Assembly: GCA_039934635.1 (NCBI GenBank)
Contig: JBDTLT010000093.1
Location: 1 to 19,437 of the forward strand
Direction: 5' to 3'
Length of the DNA stretch: 19,437 bases
Source of the DNA: DATLFA01 sp039934635
Lineage (GTDB): Bacteria > Actinomycetota > Acidimicrobiia > Acidimicrobiales > WLNW01
Shown here: positions 1-7,291 of the stretch, one piece after another
Position numbering within the stretch: the stretch's first letter is position 1
How the letters are laid out: every line of letters begins with the position of its first letter
Notes under the pieces: model-generated
What the model saw: only the letters and a program-made list of their open reading frames with translations
Databases searched by the model: none
Told to the model about the DNA's origin: nothing
Program-made: the position numbers and the translations under genes

Positions 1-2
1 GC

Positions 3-410
3 TTCGAGCCGTCCGCGGTGCTCGACCGCCCGTATCTGATGATCGCGGTGTCGGTGCTCTGCGCGGCCACCGACGAAGACGCGGATTACCTCGCGGGCTC
101 GGGGCGACTGTCGTTCCTGCGCCTGCGCACGGGCCGCCCTGGGCGCGTGCCCAGCCCGGCCGATGCCGCGGCCTATCCGTTCACGCCGGGCGAACGCGCC
201 GCGATTCGTGATTGGACCGGCTCGCACATCGTGGGCGGCCCGGCCACGGTCGAGGCGGGCTTGCGCGAGTTGCAGTCGCGCACGGGCGCCGACGAGTTGA
301 TGGTCACGTCGAGCACGTGGGCGCACGCCGATCGCTTGCGCTCCTATGAGTCGATCGCCGAGATGTTCGAACTCATATCTTCGCCAGCTTCTCGTCAACC
401 GTCATCGTGA
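3..410 (+). CDS. LLM-class (luciferase-like) oxidoreductase, C-terminal part only
   Basis: This is the last 135 codons of a gene that begins before the window; the reading frame is open from base 3 to the TGA at 408-410. The visible end matches the C-terminal part of bacterial luciferase-like flavin- or F420-dependent oxidoreductases of the MsnO8-like group. It has a PYLMIAV strand, a TDEDADYLA helix, the spacer GRPGRVPSPAD, then GGPATVEAGLRELQ and the closing DELMVTSSTWAHADRLRSYE helix typical of that group. Members are TIM-barrel enzymes that use reduced flavin for mono-oxygenation or related redox steps; the substrate cannot be told from this fragment. Its last 38 bases overlap the 3' end of the opposite-strand PhyH gene. 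The family call is firm, the specific function is open. Confidence 0.85.
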   Translation, partial: FEPSAVLDRPYLMIAVSVLCAATDEDADYLAGSGRLSFLRLRTGRPGRVPSPADAAAYPFTPGERAAIRDWTGSHIVGGPATVEAGLRELQSRTGADELMVTSSTWAHADRLRSYESIAEMFELISSPASRQPSS

Positions 411-1575
411 CGCCGTCCGAGCGCTGCATCACGGCCACGAGGTCTTCGTAGGGCTGTAGCGCGGCGAACAACGACGGGGGTGCGAAGCAGGCGTAGATCG
501 TGCGCCGGCCGTGCTCGCCGATCTCGAGACCGCCCTTGGGCGGCGGCGCGCCGTGCAACGTGTGGCTGTAGTGCACGGTGCAGTCACCGGCCGCAGTGGT
601 GAGTGCGACGATCGGCCACCCGGACGTGTCTTCGATGGCGGGGTCGGGGCTGCTCGACAGGTGGGAGCCGGCGGCCACATGCAGTTGGCCGCTGTTCTCG
701 TCGCCCCGGTCGAGATGGACCCCGATCAACACCATGGGACAGGCAATCGGATGGAAACCCATGCCGCAATCGGTGTGCAGCGGCAGATCGGTCATGCCTT
801 CGCTGGCACCGGGGTGCTTGTAGATGATCTTGGTACCTTCGTTGCGGTCGAGGTTCGGCTGCAGATCGTCGCGTCCTGCACCGGCGAGCAGGCTGCGCAT
901 CCGCGGATCATCGTGCAACGCGGTGACCGCGTCAGAGCGCTGCGCGCCGTACTTGACTTGGCACACGGCGGGCGCGCCGTCGGCGAGCCGCGTCCACCAC
1001 GTGGTGACATCGTCGGGGGCCGAGTCGTCGGCGAGGCGCGTGACCTCGTCGCGCAATACGGCGATCTCGTCCGCGCTGAAAACGTCGCGGACGTGCAAGA
1101 AGCCGGTCGTTTGCAAGAAGTGGGCACGGTCGAGCGGATCGTCATCGAGTGTGAACGACTGCGACAGGTCGAGAGGGTCGCCGTGCCGATCAATGAATTC
1201 AGCGGAATCCGGTTGATAGACGGGACGCCCGTGAAATAGCGCGCGCAGCGGAGGTTCCCAGTGGCAGAGGTCTTCGAAGGTGCCGGCGGCGAACGAAATG
1301 CGTCCGTTGTACAGCAACCCGTAGCGAGTGAAGCGCTCGCTGGCGAACGCCTGCCAGTCGGCTTCGGTCAGATCGACGATCGTTGCCGCGCCGTCGACAC
1401 CCTGGCGCAGCCAGAACGAAGAAGTGTCTGCTCCGACGGTGTACGCACGCCCGTCGGTCAAGCGAAACGCGATCGGCGCGAGTGAGTCTGGCCGCGGCCC
1501 GGCAAGGACGCGGGCAGAACGAGTGCGAGCCTCGAGGTCGCGGTGGAAGAGATCGAAATCGAGTGTGGTCGTCAT
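373..1575 (-). CDS. PhyH-family Fe(II)/2-oxoglutarate dioxygenase with N-terminal SCP2-like domain
   Basis: A 400-residue protein starting at the ATG at 1575, whose start overlaps the upstream gene's stop as ATGA. The frame stays open upstream, but that part lies antiparallel within the neighbouring gene and is not coding. Residues about 150-365 form a phytanoyl-CoA dioxygenase domain. The metal-binding HxD is H267-T268-D269, the distal His is in HTLHGAP (H341), and the 2-oxoglutarate Arg lies in RRTIY (R357/R358). Residues about 30-115 look like an SCP2-type lipid-carrier fold, with IAFRLTDGRAYTV, a VDLTEADWQAF segment and a GRISFAAGTFEDL segment. Known family chemistry is hydroxylation of acyl-CoA or other hydrophobic substrates with 2-oxoglutarate and O2. 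It is the last gene of a four-gene operon. The dioxygenase call is strong; the SCP2 assignment is by pattern only. Confidence 0.85.
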   Translation of the reverse strand: MTTTLDFDLFHRDLEARTRSARVLAGPRPDSLAPIAFRLTDGRAYTVGADTSSFWLRQGVDGAATIVDLTEADWQAFASERFTRYGLLYNGRISFAAGTFEDLCHWEPPLRALFHGRPVYQPDSAEFIDRHGDPLDLSQSFTLDDDPLDRAHFLQTTGFLHVRDVFSADEIAVLRDEVTRLADDSAPDDVTTWWTRLADGAPAVCQVKYGAQRSDAVTALHDDPRMRSLLAGAGRDDLQPNLDRNEGTKIIYKHPGASEGMTDLPLHTDCGMGFHPIACPMVLIGVHLDRGDENSGQLHVAAGSHLSSSPDPAIEDTSGWPIVALTTAAGDCTVHYSHTLHGAPPPKGGLEIGEHGRRTIYACFAPPSLFAALQPYEDLVAVMQRSDGVTMTVDEKLAKI

Positions 1576-2729
1576 GACGCAAGCTCCCGGTTGACGATAG
1601 GTAGTACTTCGGAGGCCATCAGTTCCATGCTGGGCGCGACCAAATCGGTCTCCATGGCACCGGCCTGGACGAGGGCCAACCAGTTGTCGAAGGCGCCGAC
1701 TCGTTTGCGGAACGTCAGCAACTGCTCGGCGACCTCTTCGGGCTCGCCGGCGAAGCAGAACCCGCCATCGACCAATTCTTCGATCGGGGCATACGCCAAA
1801 TGATCGATGGGGCTCGGCAAGCGGCCCGTCTCGTACTGCGCCCGCAACATCTTGACGCGCGTCGCGGCATCGAAATATCCGGGCACGTTGACGAACTGCG
1901 GCGCCACCTTGTTGTGCTGGATGTACCACTGCACAGCTCGTGCACCCTCCAACGCATCGCGGCGATGCTTGGCCACGAACACCAAGCCGAGGTAGGCAAG
2001 TTTGTCGGGCGGCGCCTCCGTGCCGTGTGCCGCAACGAAACTCTCGCGATATGCGTCGAATATGCGGACGCACCCTTCGGCTCCGTTGAGGATCGTGGCG
2101 ACCGTGTAGCCACGTTGCGCGGTTTCACGAGCGGTGCTCGCCGTCTGCGTCGGTACCCAGACCGGCGGGTGCGGTTGTTGCAGCGGCCGCGGCCAGATGT
2201 TCACCTGGCGTTGGTGGAAGAACTCGCCTTCCCAGCTGAACGGGCCGTCGTGCGTCGTCCACGCCTTGATGATGAGGTCGACCGCCTCCCACATCCGTTC
2301 TTTCATCAGAACGGGATTCGAGTTCGCCGGGGAGATCTCTTGTGCGACGCCGCGTACGAAGCCGACCTCGGCTCGGCCGCCGGAGATGACGTCGATCATC
2401 GCCATCTCTTCCGCGACTCGCACCGGGTCACGCCGGTTCGCGACCGGATTGCCCAGCGCGAGTATCCGCGCCGACTTGGTCGTGCGGGCGAGGATGCTCA
2501 TCGTGAGCGGAACCGCGGGCTCGACACACGTCGCCGTCGAATGATGCTCGTTGAGCATGATGTCGAGGCCATAGCGATCAGCTCGTTCGTAGAGATCGAA
2601 GTAACGCTTGTAGAGCTCGTGCCCGACCTTGGGATCGTAGATCTTGTTGGGCAAGGTCACGCGCACCGATTCGTGCGCGTCTTCGTCGACGAAAGGGAAC
2701 TGCATCTCGGTGAATACGAACGCACGCAT
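1572..2729 (-). CDS. Luciferase-like (LLM-class) flavin-dependent monooxygenase
   Basis: A 385-residue protein whose start (MRAFVFTEMQFPF) is fixed by the ribosome site AGGAGA five bases before the ATG at 2729; the longer open frame upstream is noncoding. It is a bacterial-luciferase-type TIM barrel. LDIMLNEHH (E61, H62, H63) is the characteristic post-strand-2 motif, NPVANRRDPVRVAEEMAMID and GGRAEVGFVRG are the usual central segments, and FAGEPEEVAEQL is the usual C-terminal segment. Such enzymes act in the cytoplasm with FMNH2 or F420, often oxidising long-chain, terpenoid or xenobiotic compounds. Its TGA overlaps the ATG of the PhyH gene by four bases, so the two are probably translationally coupled. 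It ends seven bases after the preceding hydrolase gene, consistent with one transcript. The substrate is unknown. Confidence 0.9.
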   Translation of the reverse strand: MRAFVFTEMQFPFVDEDAHESVRVTLPNKIYDPKVGHELYKRYFDLYERADRYGLDIMLNEHHSTATCVEPAVPLTMSILARTTKSARILALGNPVANRRDPVRVAEEMAMIDVISGGRAEVGFVRGVAQEISPANSNPVLMKERMWEAVDLIIKAWTTHDGPFSWEGEFFHQRQVNIWPRPLQQPHPPVWVPTQTASTARETAQRGYTVATILNGAEGCVRIFDAYRESFVAAHGTEAPPDKLAYLGLVFVAKHRRDALEGARAVQWYIQHNKVAPQFVNVPGYFDAATRVKMLRAQYETGRLPSPIDHLAYAPIEELVDGGFCFAGEPEEVAEQLLTFRKRVGAFDNWLALVQAGAMETDLVAPSMELMASEVLPIVNRELAS

Positions 2730-2736
2730 GATTCTC

Positions 2737-3501
2737 CTACCGAACGTCACGAAGGTATTCGAGCACCGAGTCCGCCAGCGCGACGGGCTGTTCCTCTTCG
2801 ACCCGGTGGCCGGCACCGCTGATCGTCTTGAGCGCCGTGGGCCCGCCGAAGAGCCCGCCCAGTCGGCGGTAGTAGTCGAGGCTCGCCACGAACGCGTCGT
2901 CCGTGCCGTGGATGATCGCCGTCGGGCATTTCACGCGCGTCAATCGGTGCCGTAGCAGCGGGTTGTGCAGGTAGGGCTCCCACGCGAATCGCGCGACTGC
3001 CTCTTGTGCGACGGCGAGGCCCAAGATCTCGTGATCATCGAGACCGGCCTGCCGGCGTAGCGCGCCTTCGGGGTCGGCATAGAGAACGGACGCGCGAGCC
3101 GCGATGTCGCGAGCAAAGAGGTCGGCGAATTGCGCGGTCTCGCGATCGGTGAGCTTCACACCGACGGGGGAGATCAACACGAGGGCGGAGAACGACCTCG
3201 GCTGCTTGGTGGCCATCTCGAGCAACAACCACGCGCCGAGCGATGCGCCGACCGCGACGATCGGCGCAGTGGTGCAGCGGTCGATCGCCTCTAGATAGTG
3301 GTACGCGAGCTGATCGATGGTGCGCAGCCAAACCGGCACCGGTTCTTCGGTCCAGCCGGGGCACGTCGGTGCAACCACGTCGGTGAGGGGAGCGTCGAGG
3401 CCCGCGCGGAGCGCGTCGACGAACGGTTGTGCGGTCAGCGGCCCGTCGTCGCCGTGCAGGAAGAGCAACGAGTCGCGGGCGAGTCCCGGCAGCGCGATCA
3501 T
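2737..3501 (-). CDS. Alpha/beta-fold hydrolase
   Basis: A 254-residue cytoplasmic hydrolase, start taken as the ATG at 3501, which overlaps the upstream stop codon as ATGA. The catalytic triad is readable. The nucleophile elbow is GASLG (S87), the acid is in HGTDD (D201/D202), and the base is in GAGHRVEEE (H232). FLHGDDGP near residues 14-21 supplies the oxyanion-hole HG. The cap region (about 115-185) is short and helical, as in meta-cleavage-product hydrolases and haloperoxidase-like esterases. The family hydrolyses C-C, ester, epoxide or haloalkane bonds, and no motif here picks one. It is the second gene of the minus-strand operon and lies between an HSL-type esterase and a luciferase-like monooxygenase, which suggests a step in a degradation route. 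Confidence 0.88.
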   Translation of the reverse strand: MIALPGLARDSLLFLHGDDGPLTAQPFVDALRAGLDAPLTDVVAPTCPGWTEEPVPVWLRTIDQLAYHYLEAIDRCTTAPIVAVGASLGAWLLLEMATKQPRSFSALVLISPVGVKLTDRETAQFADLFARDIAARASVLYADPEGALRRQAGLDDHEILGLAVAQEAVARFAWEPYLHNPLLRHRLTRVKCPTAIIHGTDDAFVASLDYYRRLGGLFGGPTALKTISGAGHRVEEEQPVALADSVLEYLRDVR

Positions 3502-4433
3502 GCGAGCGCCGCCCGCACGCGATCGGCGACGAGTGTCCAACATTCTCGAGCTTCGGGGACCGTGGCGATGAGGCCCATGAAGCTGTGGATCTGGCCCTCT
3601 ACGCGGCGCAACTCGACCTCTACCCCGGCGTCGCGCAACCGCGCGGCATACCGCTCGCCGTCGTCGCGCAGCGGATCGAATTCGGCCGTGATGATCAACG
3701 CCGGCGGCTGCCCCCGCAGGTCGGTCGCGTAGATCGGCGACAACAGCGGGTGCTCACGCGGTGTTTCGCCCGCGTACTTCGACCAGAACCAACGCATCTG
3801 GTCGGCAGTGAGGTAGTAGCCGGTCGCGTTGTCGACGAACGACGGTGACTGGAACGTGGCGTCGAGCGGCGGGTAGACGAGCACCTGCATGACCGGCTGC
3901 GGTCGACTCTCGTCTGCCGCGCGCAGGCAGATGGCGGCCGCGAGGGTCGCACCGGCGCTCGTACCGATCGCGGCGATACGACGGCCGTCGGCACCGAAGT
4001 CGCCGGCGTGGCCCACTGCCCATTCGAACGCAGCCCACGCGTCATCGACCGGCGCCGGAAATGGATGCTCGGGCGCGAAACGATAGGCAGCCGACATGAC
4101 GATGCATTTGCTGCGGTTCGCAAGGAAGCGGCACGCGTCGTCCGACATCTCGATGCTGCCGGTCAGCCAACCTCCGCCGTGAAAGTGCACGATGAGTCCG
4201 GCACCGGGCGCGGCGGACTCGGGCACATAGATGCGGGCACGACAACCCGACGATTCGACGGTGACATCGTGGACGTGCGCGACCGGTTCGCCCTCGCGGG
4301 GCACCGCCGTCGCCGCGCGGGACGCCTGGATGTAGTCGACCTCTTGTGCCGTCGTGATCGTCGCGAAGTCAGGGGGCGCCGGCAGCAACGCAAGTTGATC
4401 GAGTACTGCCTGCGCGCTGGTCGACAACGCCAT
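3498..4433 (-). CDS. Alpha/beta hydrolase fold-3 (hormone-sensitive-lipase type) esterase
   Basis: A 311-residue esterase of the HSL group. HFHGGGW (H85-G88) forms the oxyanion hole, GTSAG carries the nucleophile S159, D253 in EFDPLRDD is the acid and H283 in IHSFMG is the base. The start MALSTSAQAV at 4433 has an AAGGA ribosome site seven bases upstream; the frame runs further upstream but into the divergent gene. Family members hydrolyse esters of short and medium acids, including acetylated small molecules. There is no signal peptide, so it acts in the cytoplasm. It is the first gene of the minus-strand operon, and its promoter should lie in the 106-bp divergent region holding three short direct repeats, which may be operators. 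Specific substrate not determinable. Confidence 0.9.
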   Translation of the reverse strand: MALSTSAQAVLDQLALLPAPPDFATITTAQEVDYIQASRAATAVPREGEPVAHVHDVTVESSGCRARIYVPESAAPGAGLIVHFHGGGWLTGSIEMSDDACRFLANRSKCIVMSAAYRFAPEHPFPAPVDDAWAAFEWAVGHAGDFGADGRRIAAIGTSAGATLAAAICLRAADESRPQPVMQVLVYPPLDATFQSPSFVDNATGYYLTADQMRWFWSKYAGETPREHPLLSPIYATDLRGQPPALIITAEFDPLRDDGERYAARLRDAGVEVELRRVEGQIHSFMGLIATVPEARECWTLVADRVRAALA

Positions 4434-4462
4434 CTGCCCATCCTTCCGCCGGTGAACCCTGA

Positions 4463-4508
4463 AGTCCGTGCACTCGAAAGTCGGTGCACTCCTAAAGTCC
4501 TGTGCCCC
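4463..4508. promoter_or_regulatory. Three tandem 16-17 bp repeats in divergent promoter region
   Basis: Between the hydrolase operon (start 4433, leftward) and the glycosylase gene (start 4540, rightward) lie AGTCCGTGCACTC (4463-4475), AGTCGGTGCACTC (4479-4491) and the weaker AGTCCTGTGCCCC (4496-4508). The first two share 12 of 13 bases and each holds the palindrome GTGCAC. The spacing is 16 then 17 bases. Their place 30-75 bases upstream of the hydrolase start suits operator sites over the leftward promoter. The repeats are seen directly; the regulatory role is inferred, and no regulator gene is adjacent. Confidence 0.5.
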
Positions 4509-4539
4509 AGACAGTAGAGTCGCCGGCGGAGGTCTCCCA

Positions 4540-5454
4540 ATGCACCAGCGGGCCGAGCTCGCGGTCGACGGGCCGCTCGACCTCGCGATGACGATGGGCT
4601 TGATCGGGATGTCCTCCCGCGATCCGTCGTTTCGGGTATTCGGCCGCAACACCGTCACCTTTGCCACCAACACCCCTCGCGGGACCGCCAGCGCCCGATT
4701 CGTGCACCGTGATGGCGTGCTGGCCGTCGACGTGTGGGGCGACGGCGGTGACCACGTGCTGGCCCGGGCGCGCACCCTCGCCGGCCTGCACGATCGACCG
4801 CTCGACTTCGCTCCCGAGCACCGCGCCCTCGCGTCGCTCGCACGTCGCTACGCCGGCCTGCGACTCACCGCGGGGGCCGACCCGATCGAGATCGCGATGC
4901 GCGCCGTGTTCGGACAGCGCGTCACCTCTGACGAGGCGCGACAGAGCTGGTGGCGATTCGTGCACCGCCACGGCGAGACTGCACCCGGTCCCCTCGAATT
5001 GCGGGCACCGCCTCGCAGCGAACTGGTGGCCCGCCTCGGGCGCGACGCGCTGCTGCGGGTCGGTCTCGACCTGCACCGATCACGGGCACTCGTGGCATTG
5101 AGTCGCGAGTCGGACCGCTTGCGGGCGACGTGCGACGACGGCGAACTGGTCGCGGCTCGGCTGCGCACGCTGCCGGGCATCGGGCCGTGGACGATCGGGC
5201 TGGTCCGCCATCTCGCGTACGGCGACGCGAGCGCGGTGCCGCTCGGCGACTGGCACATCGGGCGTGACCTCTGTTTCGCGTTGAGTGGAGAAGAACGCGG
5301 CAACGACACGCGCATGCTCGAATTGCTCGCGCCGTTCGCCGGTAACGAAGGCCGGGTGTGGCGCCTGATCTCCGCCGCGGGCATCCATCACCCGCGACGG
5401 GCCAGTGGTCGCGCGCCGAACCCGCTGCTCGCGGATTTCGTCGCTCGGCGTTGA
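4540..5454 (+). CDS. DNA-3-methyladenine glycosylase II (AlkA-type, HhH-GPD superfamily)
   Basis: A 304-residue base-excision-repair glycosylase. The helix-hairpin-helix is LRTLPGIGPWT (residues 208-218). The catalytic aspartate of the GPD motif is D237 in LGDWHIGRD, lining up with the DDYLIK segment of E. coli AlkA. AMRAVFGQRVTSDEARQ (about 119-135) is the usual interdomain helix region. There is no C-terminal cysteine cluster, so this is not an iron-sulfur EndoIII/MutY type. The family removes alkylated purines such as 3-methyladenine from DNA. The ATG at 4540 is preferred because GGAGG lies eight bases before it; an in-frame GTG at 4468 exists but sits inside the repeat region. It is transcribed divergently from the esterase operon. 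An Ada-like regulator is not visible nearby. Confidence 0.85.
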   Translation: MHQRAELAVDGPLDLAMTMGLIGMSSRDPSFRVFGRNTVTFATNTPRGTASARFVHRDGVLAVDVWGDGGDHVLARARTLAGLHDRPLDFAPEHRALASLARRYAGLRLTAGADPIEIAMRAVFGQRVTSDEARQSWWRFVHRHGETAPGPLELRAPPRSELVARLGRDALLRVGLDLHRSRALVALSRESDRLRATCDDGELVAARLRTLPGIGPWTIGLVRHLAYGDASAVPLGDWHIGRDLCFALSGEERGNDTRMLELLAPFAGNEGRVWRLISAAGIHHPRRASGRAPNPLLADFVARR

Positions 5455-5472
5455 CCCGCTCGTTCGCCCACG

Positions 5473-5534
5473 GATTGGTCGGGCGATAATCCGCCCTCGC
5501 GGTGCTGATTGGTCGGGCGATAATCCGCCCTCGC
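5473..5534. repeat. Perfect 28-bp direct repeat, two copies with hairpin potential
   Basis: Two identical 28-base units occupy 5473-5500 and 5507-5534, separated by GGTGCT (period 34). Each holds the inverted repeat GGGCG-ATAATC-CGCCC and an alternative pairing of GATT with AATC. Each also contains GATAAT, a good -10-like hexamer that stands out in GC-rich sequence. The second copy ends 36 bases before the ATG of the amidohydrolase gene and the first begins 18 bases after the glycosylase stop. Possible roles are duplicated operator or promoter, or a terminator of the glycosylase transcript. The identity is seen directly; the role is inferred. Confidence 0.6.
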
Positions 5535-5570
5535 TAGGGTGGGAGCCGACGAGAGCAAAGCGGGGGATAC

Positions 5571-7280
5571 ATGTACGACCTGATAGTGCGGGGCGGGACA
5601 GTGGTCGACGGATCTGGCTTGGCGCCTCGGCGGGCCGATGTTGCCGTTCGTGACCAGCGCATCGTTGCCGTCGGGCGACTGCGGGGCGAGCAGGCGACGC
5701 GCGAGATCGATGCCGAAGGGCTGATCGTCGCGCCGGGCATCGTCGACGTGCACACGCACTACGACCCGCAGATCACCTGGGATTCGTCCTGCGACACCTC
5801 GGTGCGTCACGGCGTCACCACCGTGGTCGCCGGCAACTGCGGGTTCTCGATCGCACCGTGTCGCCGCGACGATCACGCGTACCTCGCGCAGATGTTCGCG
5901 CGCGTCGAAGGCATGGCCCTCGAAGCCTTCGATCATGTGCGGTGGGATTTCGAGACCTTCCCCGAGTTCCTCCGCTCACGCGAGGGCAAGTTGGGCGTCA
6001 ACTTCGGCTGCTACGTCGGCCACTCCGCAATACGGCGTTACGTCATGGGCGACGCCTCGTTCGAGCGTGCCGCGTCCGACGATGAAGTCACGTCGATGCA
6101 GGCACTGGTGGACGATGCCATGCGCGGCGGCGCCATGGGTTTCTCGTCGGCACAGGTGAATCTGCACTTCGACAACGCCGAGCGGCCGGTGCCGAGCCGG
6201 CTCGCCGACGACCGCGAGATCAACGCGCTCGTCGATGTCGTCGGTCGCTACGGCATCGGGTCGCTCGCGATCGCGCCGTATAGCACCGTGGACGGCCTTG
6301 ACGACGCCGATTGTGACCGCATGATCGACTACGTCAAGCGGGCCGGCGTGCCGATGATCTTCCAGGGCTATGGGGGGCGCAATCGTCGTGTCGATCCCGA
6401 TGGCGCGTGGCGCGGCCTCGAGACGCTGCTCGATCGGTCGGTACGAGAACGGGCGCCCGTCTATTCGCTCGTGATGATGCGCAACAGCAACGCGTCGTTC
6501 CATCTGGCCCAGGGCACGTCGCTGTACGAGAGCGTGCCGTTGTGGGCGGCACTCATGGCGCTCACGCCACAAGAGCGCCGCGTCGCCATGCGCGATGTCG
6601 CGGCGCGGGCGGCGTACCAAGATGCCATCGACCACCCGCAGCCGGTCCAAGGGGGCGCGACCACGCCGCCGAGTTGGGACGGCCTGCGCGTGCGGCGCAC
6701 GTTCAGCGCGGAGAATGCCGGCTACGAACGGCGCTCGATCCAAGAAATCGCCACCGCCGAGCAACGCCGGCCCGTCGACGTCATGTTCGACCTCGCGCTG
6801 GCCGACGACCTCCGCACGCTGTTCCACTGGTCCAACGAATCGACGGCGCTGCGCGACGTGTTGCGGCGCGTGCAATTCCATCCGATGGTGCTGCCCGGCA
6901 TCTCCGACGGTGGCGCCCATCTCGAACGCGACGACGGCGCCGAATGGTCGACCTACTTCTTGCGCATGTGGTGCCTCGACGAAGGCGGCTGGCCGATCGA
7001 AGCCGCGATCCGCCGCCTGACCGCGGTGCCGGCTGCGATCTGTGGCATCCGCGACCGCGGTCAGGTCCAGGTCGGCTCGTTCGCCGACATGATGTTGTTC
7101 GATCCGGCCCGCATCGATATCGGCGAACGGTCACTCGGCGTCGATCGCATCACCAAGACCGAGCGCTTTTACAGCGCGCCCGTGGGCATCGCGGCGACCA
7201 TCGTCAACGGTGAGGTCGTCGTGGATCACGGCGAACTGATCGACGACGCCCGTCCCGGCAGCGTCATCCGCCCCGCGTAA
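5571..7280 (+). CDS. D-aminoacylase-like amidohydrolase (N-acyl-D-amino-acid deacylase family)
   Basis: A 569-residue metal-dependent amidohydrolase starting at the ATG at 5571 after a GGGGGA ribosome site. The N-terminal beta-sandwich (MYDLIVRGGTVVDGSG) leads into HTHYDPQ (H61, H63), then GNCGFS with C90, the position of the unusual cysteine zinc ligand of D-aminoacylases, and finally GISDGGAH with D446 as likely general acid/base. C-terminal GQVQVGSFADMMLFDP closes the sandwich. The two central zinc-ligand histidines of characterised D-aminoacylases are not evident; the corresponding stretches read SLAIAPYST (from residue 231) and IFQGYGG (from 263). It may therefore belong to the actinobacterial branch of uncertain substrate. 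It is single, converging on another amidohydrolase gene 11 bases away. No signal peptide. Confidence 0.85.
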   Translation: MYDLIVRGGTVVDGSGLAPRRADVAVRDQRIVAVGRLRGEQATREIDAEGLIVAPGIVDVHTHYDPQITWDSSCDTSVRHGVTTVVAGNCGFSIAPCRRDDHAYLAQMFARVEGMALEAFDHVRWDFETFPEFLRSREGKLGVNFGCYVGHSAIRRYVMGDASFERAASDDEVTSMQALVDDAMRGGAMGFSSAQVNLHFDNAERPVPSRLADDREINALVDVVGRYGIGSLAIAPYSTVDGLDDADCDRMIDYVKRAGVPMIFQGYGGRNRRVDPDGAWRGLETLLDRSVRERAPVYSLVMMRNSNASFHLAQGTSLYESVPLWAALMALTPQERRVAMRDVAARAAYQDAIDHPQPVQGGATTPPSWDGLRVRRTFSAENAGYERRSIQEIATAEQRRPVDVMFDLALADDLRTLFHWSNESTALRDVLRRVQFHPMVLPGISDGGAHLERDDGAEWSTYFLRMWCLDEGGWPIEAAIRRLTAVPAAICGIRDRGQVQVGSFADMMLFDPARIDIGERSLGVDRITKTERFYSAPVGIAATIVNGEVVVDHGELIDDARPGSVIRPA

Positions 7281-7287
7281 GGGGCGG
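7268..7287. terminator. Hairpin between convergent amidohydrolase genes
   Basis: CCGCCCC (7268-7274) pairs perfectly with GGGGCGG (7281-7287) around a six-base loop containing the TAA stop of the plus-strand gene. A second short hairpin, CTCAG-CGT-CTGAG (7291-7303), covers the stop of the minus-strand gene. There is no T tract on either side. The position between two convergent stop codons suggests a compact bidirectional terminator, inferred from structure alone. Confidence 0.5.
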
Positions 7288-7291
7288 TGTC

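Noticed and set aside
1576..2073. A 166-codon upstream extension of the PhyH frame
   Set aside because: It lies entirely inside the luciferase-like monooxygenase gene in another frame, is Arg/Cys-rich, and the ATGA overlap gives a clear start at 1575.
1800..2822. A 340-codon plus-strand open frame opposite the luciferase-like gene
   Set aside because: No motif, strongly Arg-rich, and fully antisense to a well-supported gene.
5473..5534. Minimal CRISPR array
   Set aside because: Only two copies with a six-base spacer and no cas genes; the layout is that of a tandem duplication.
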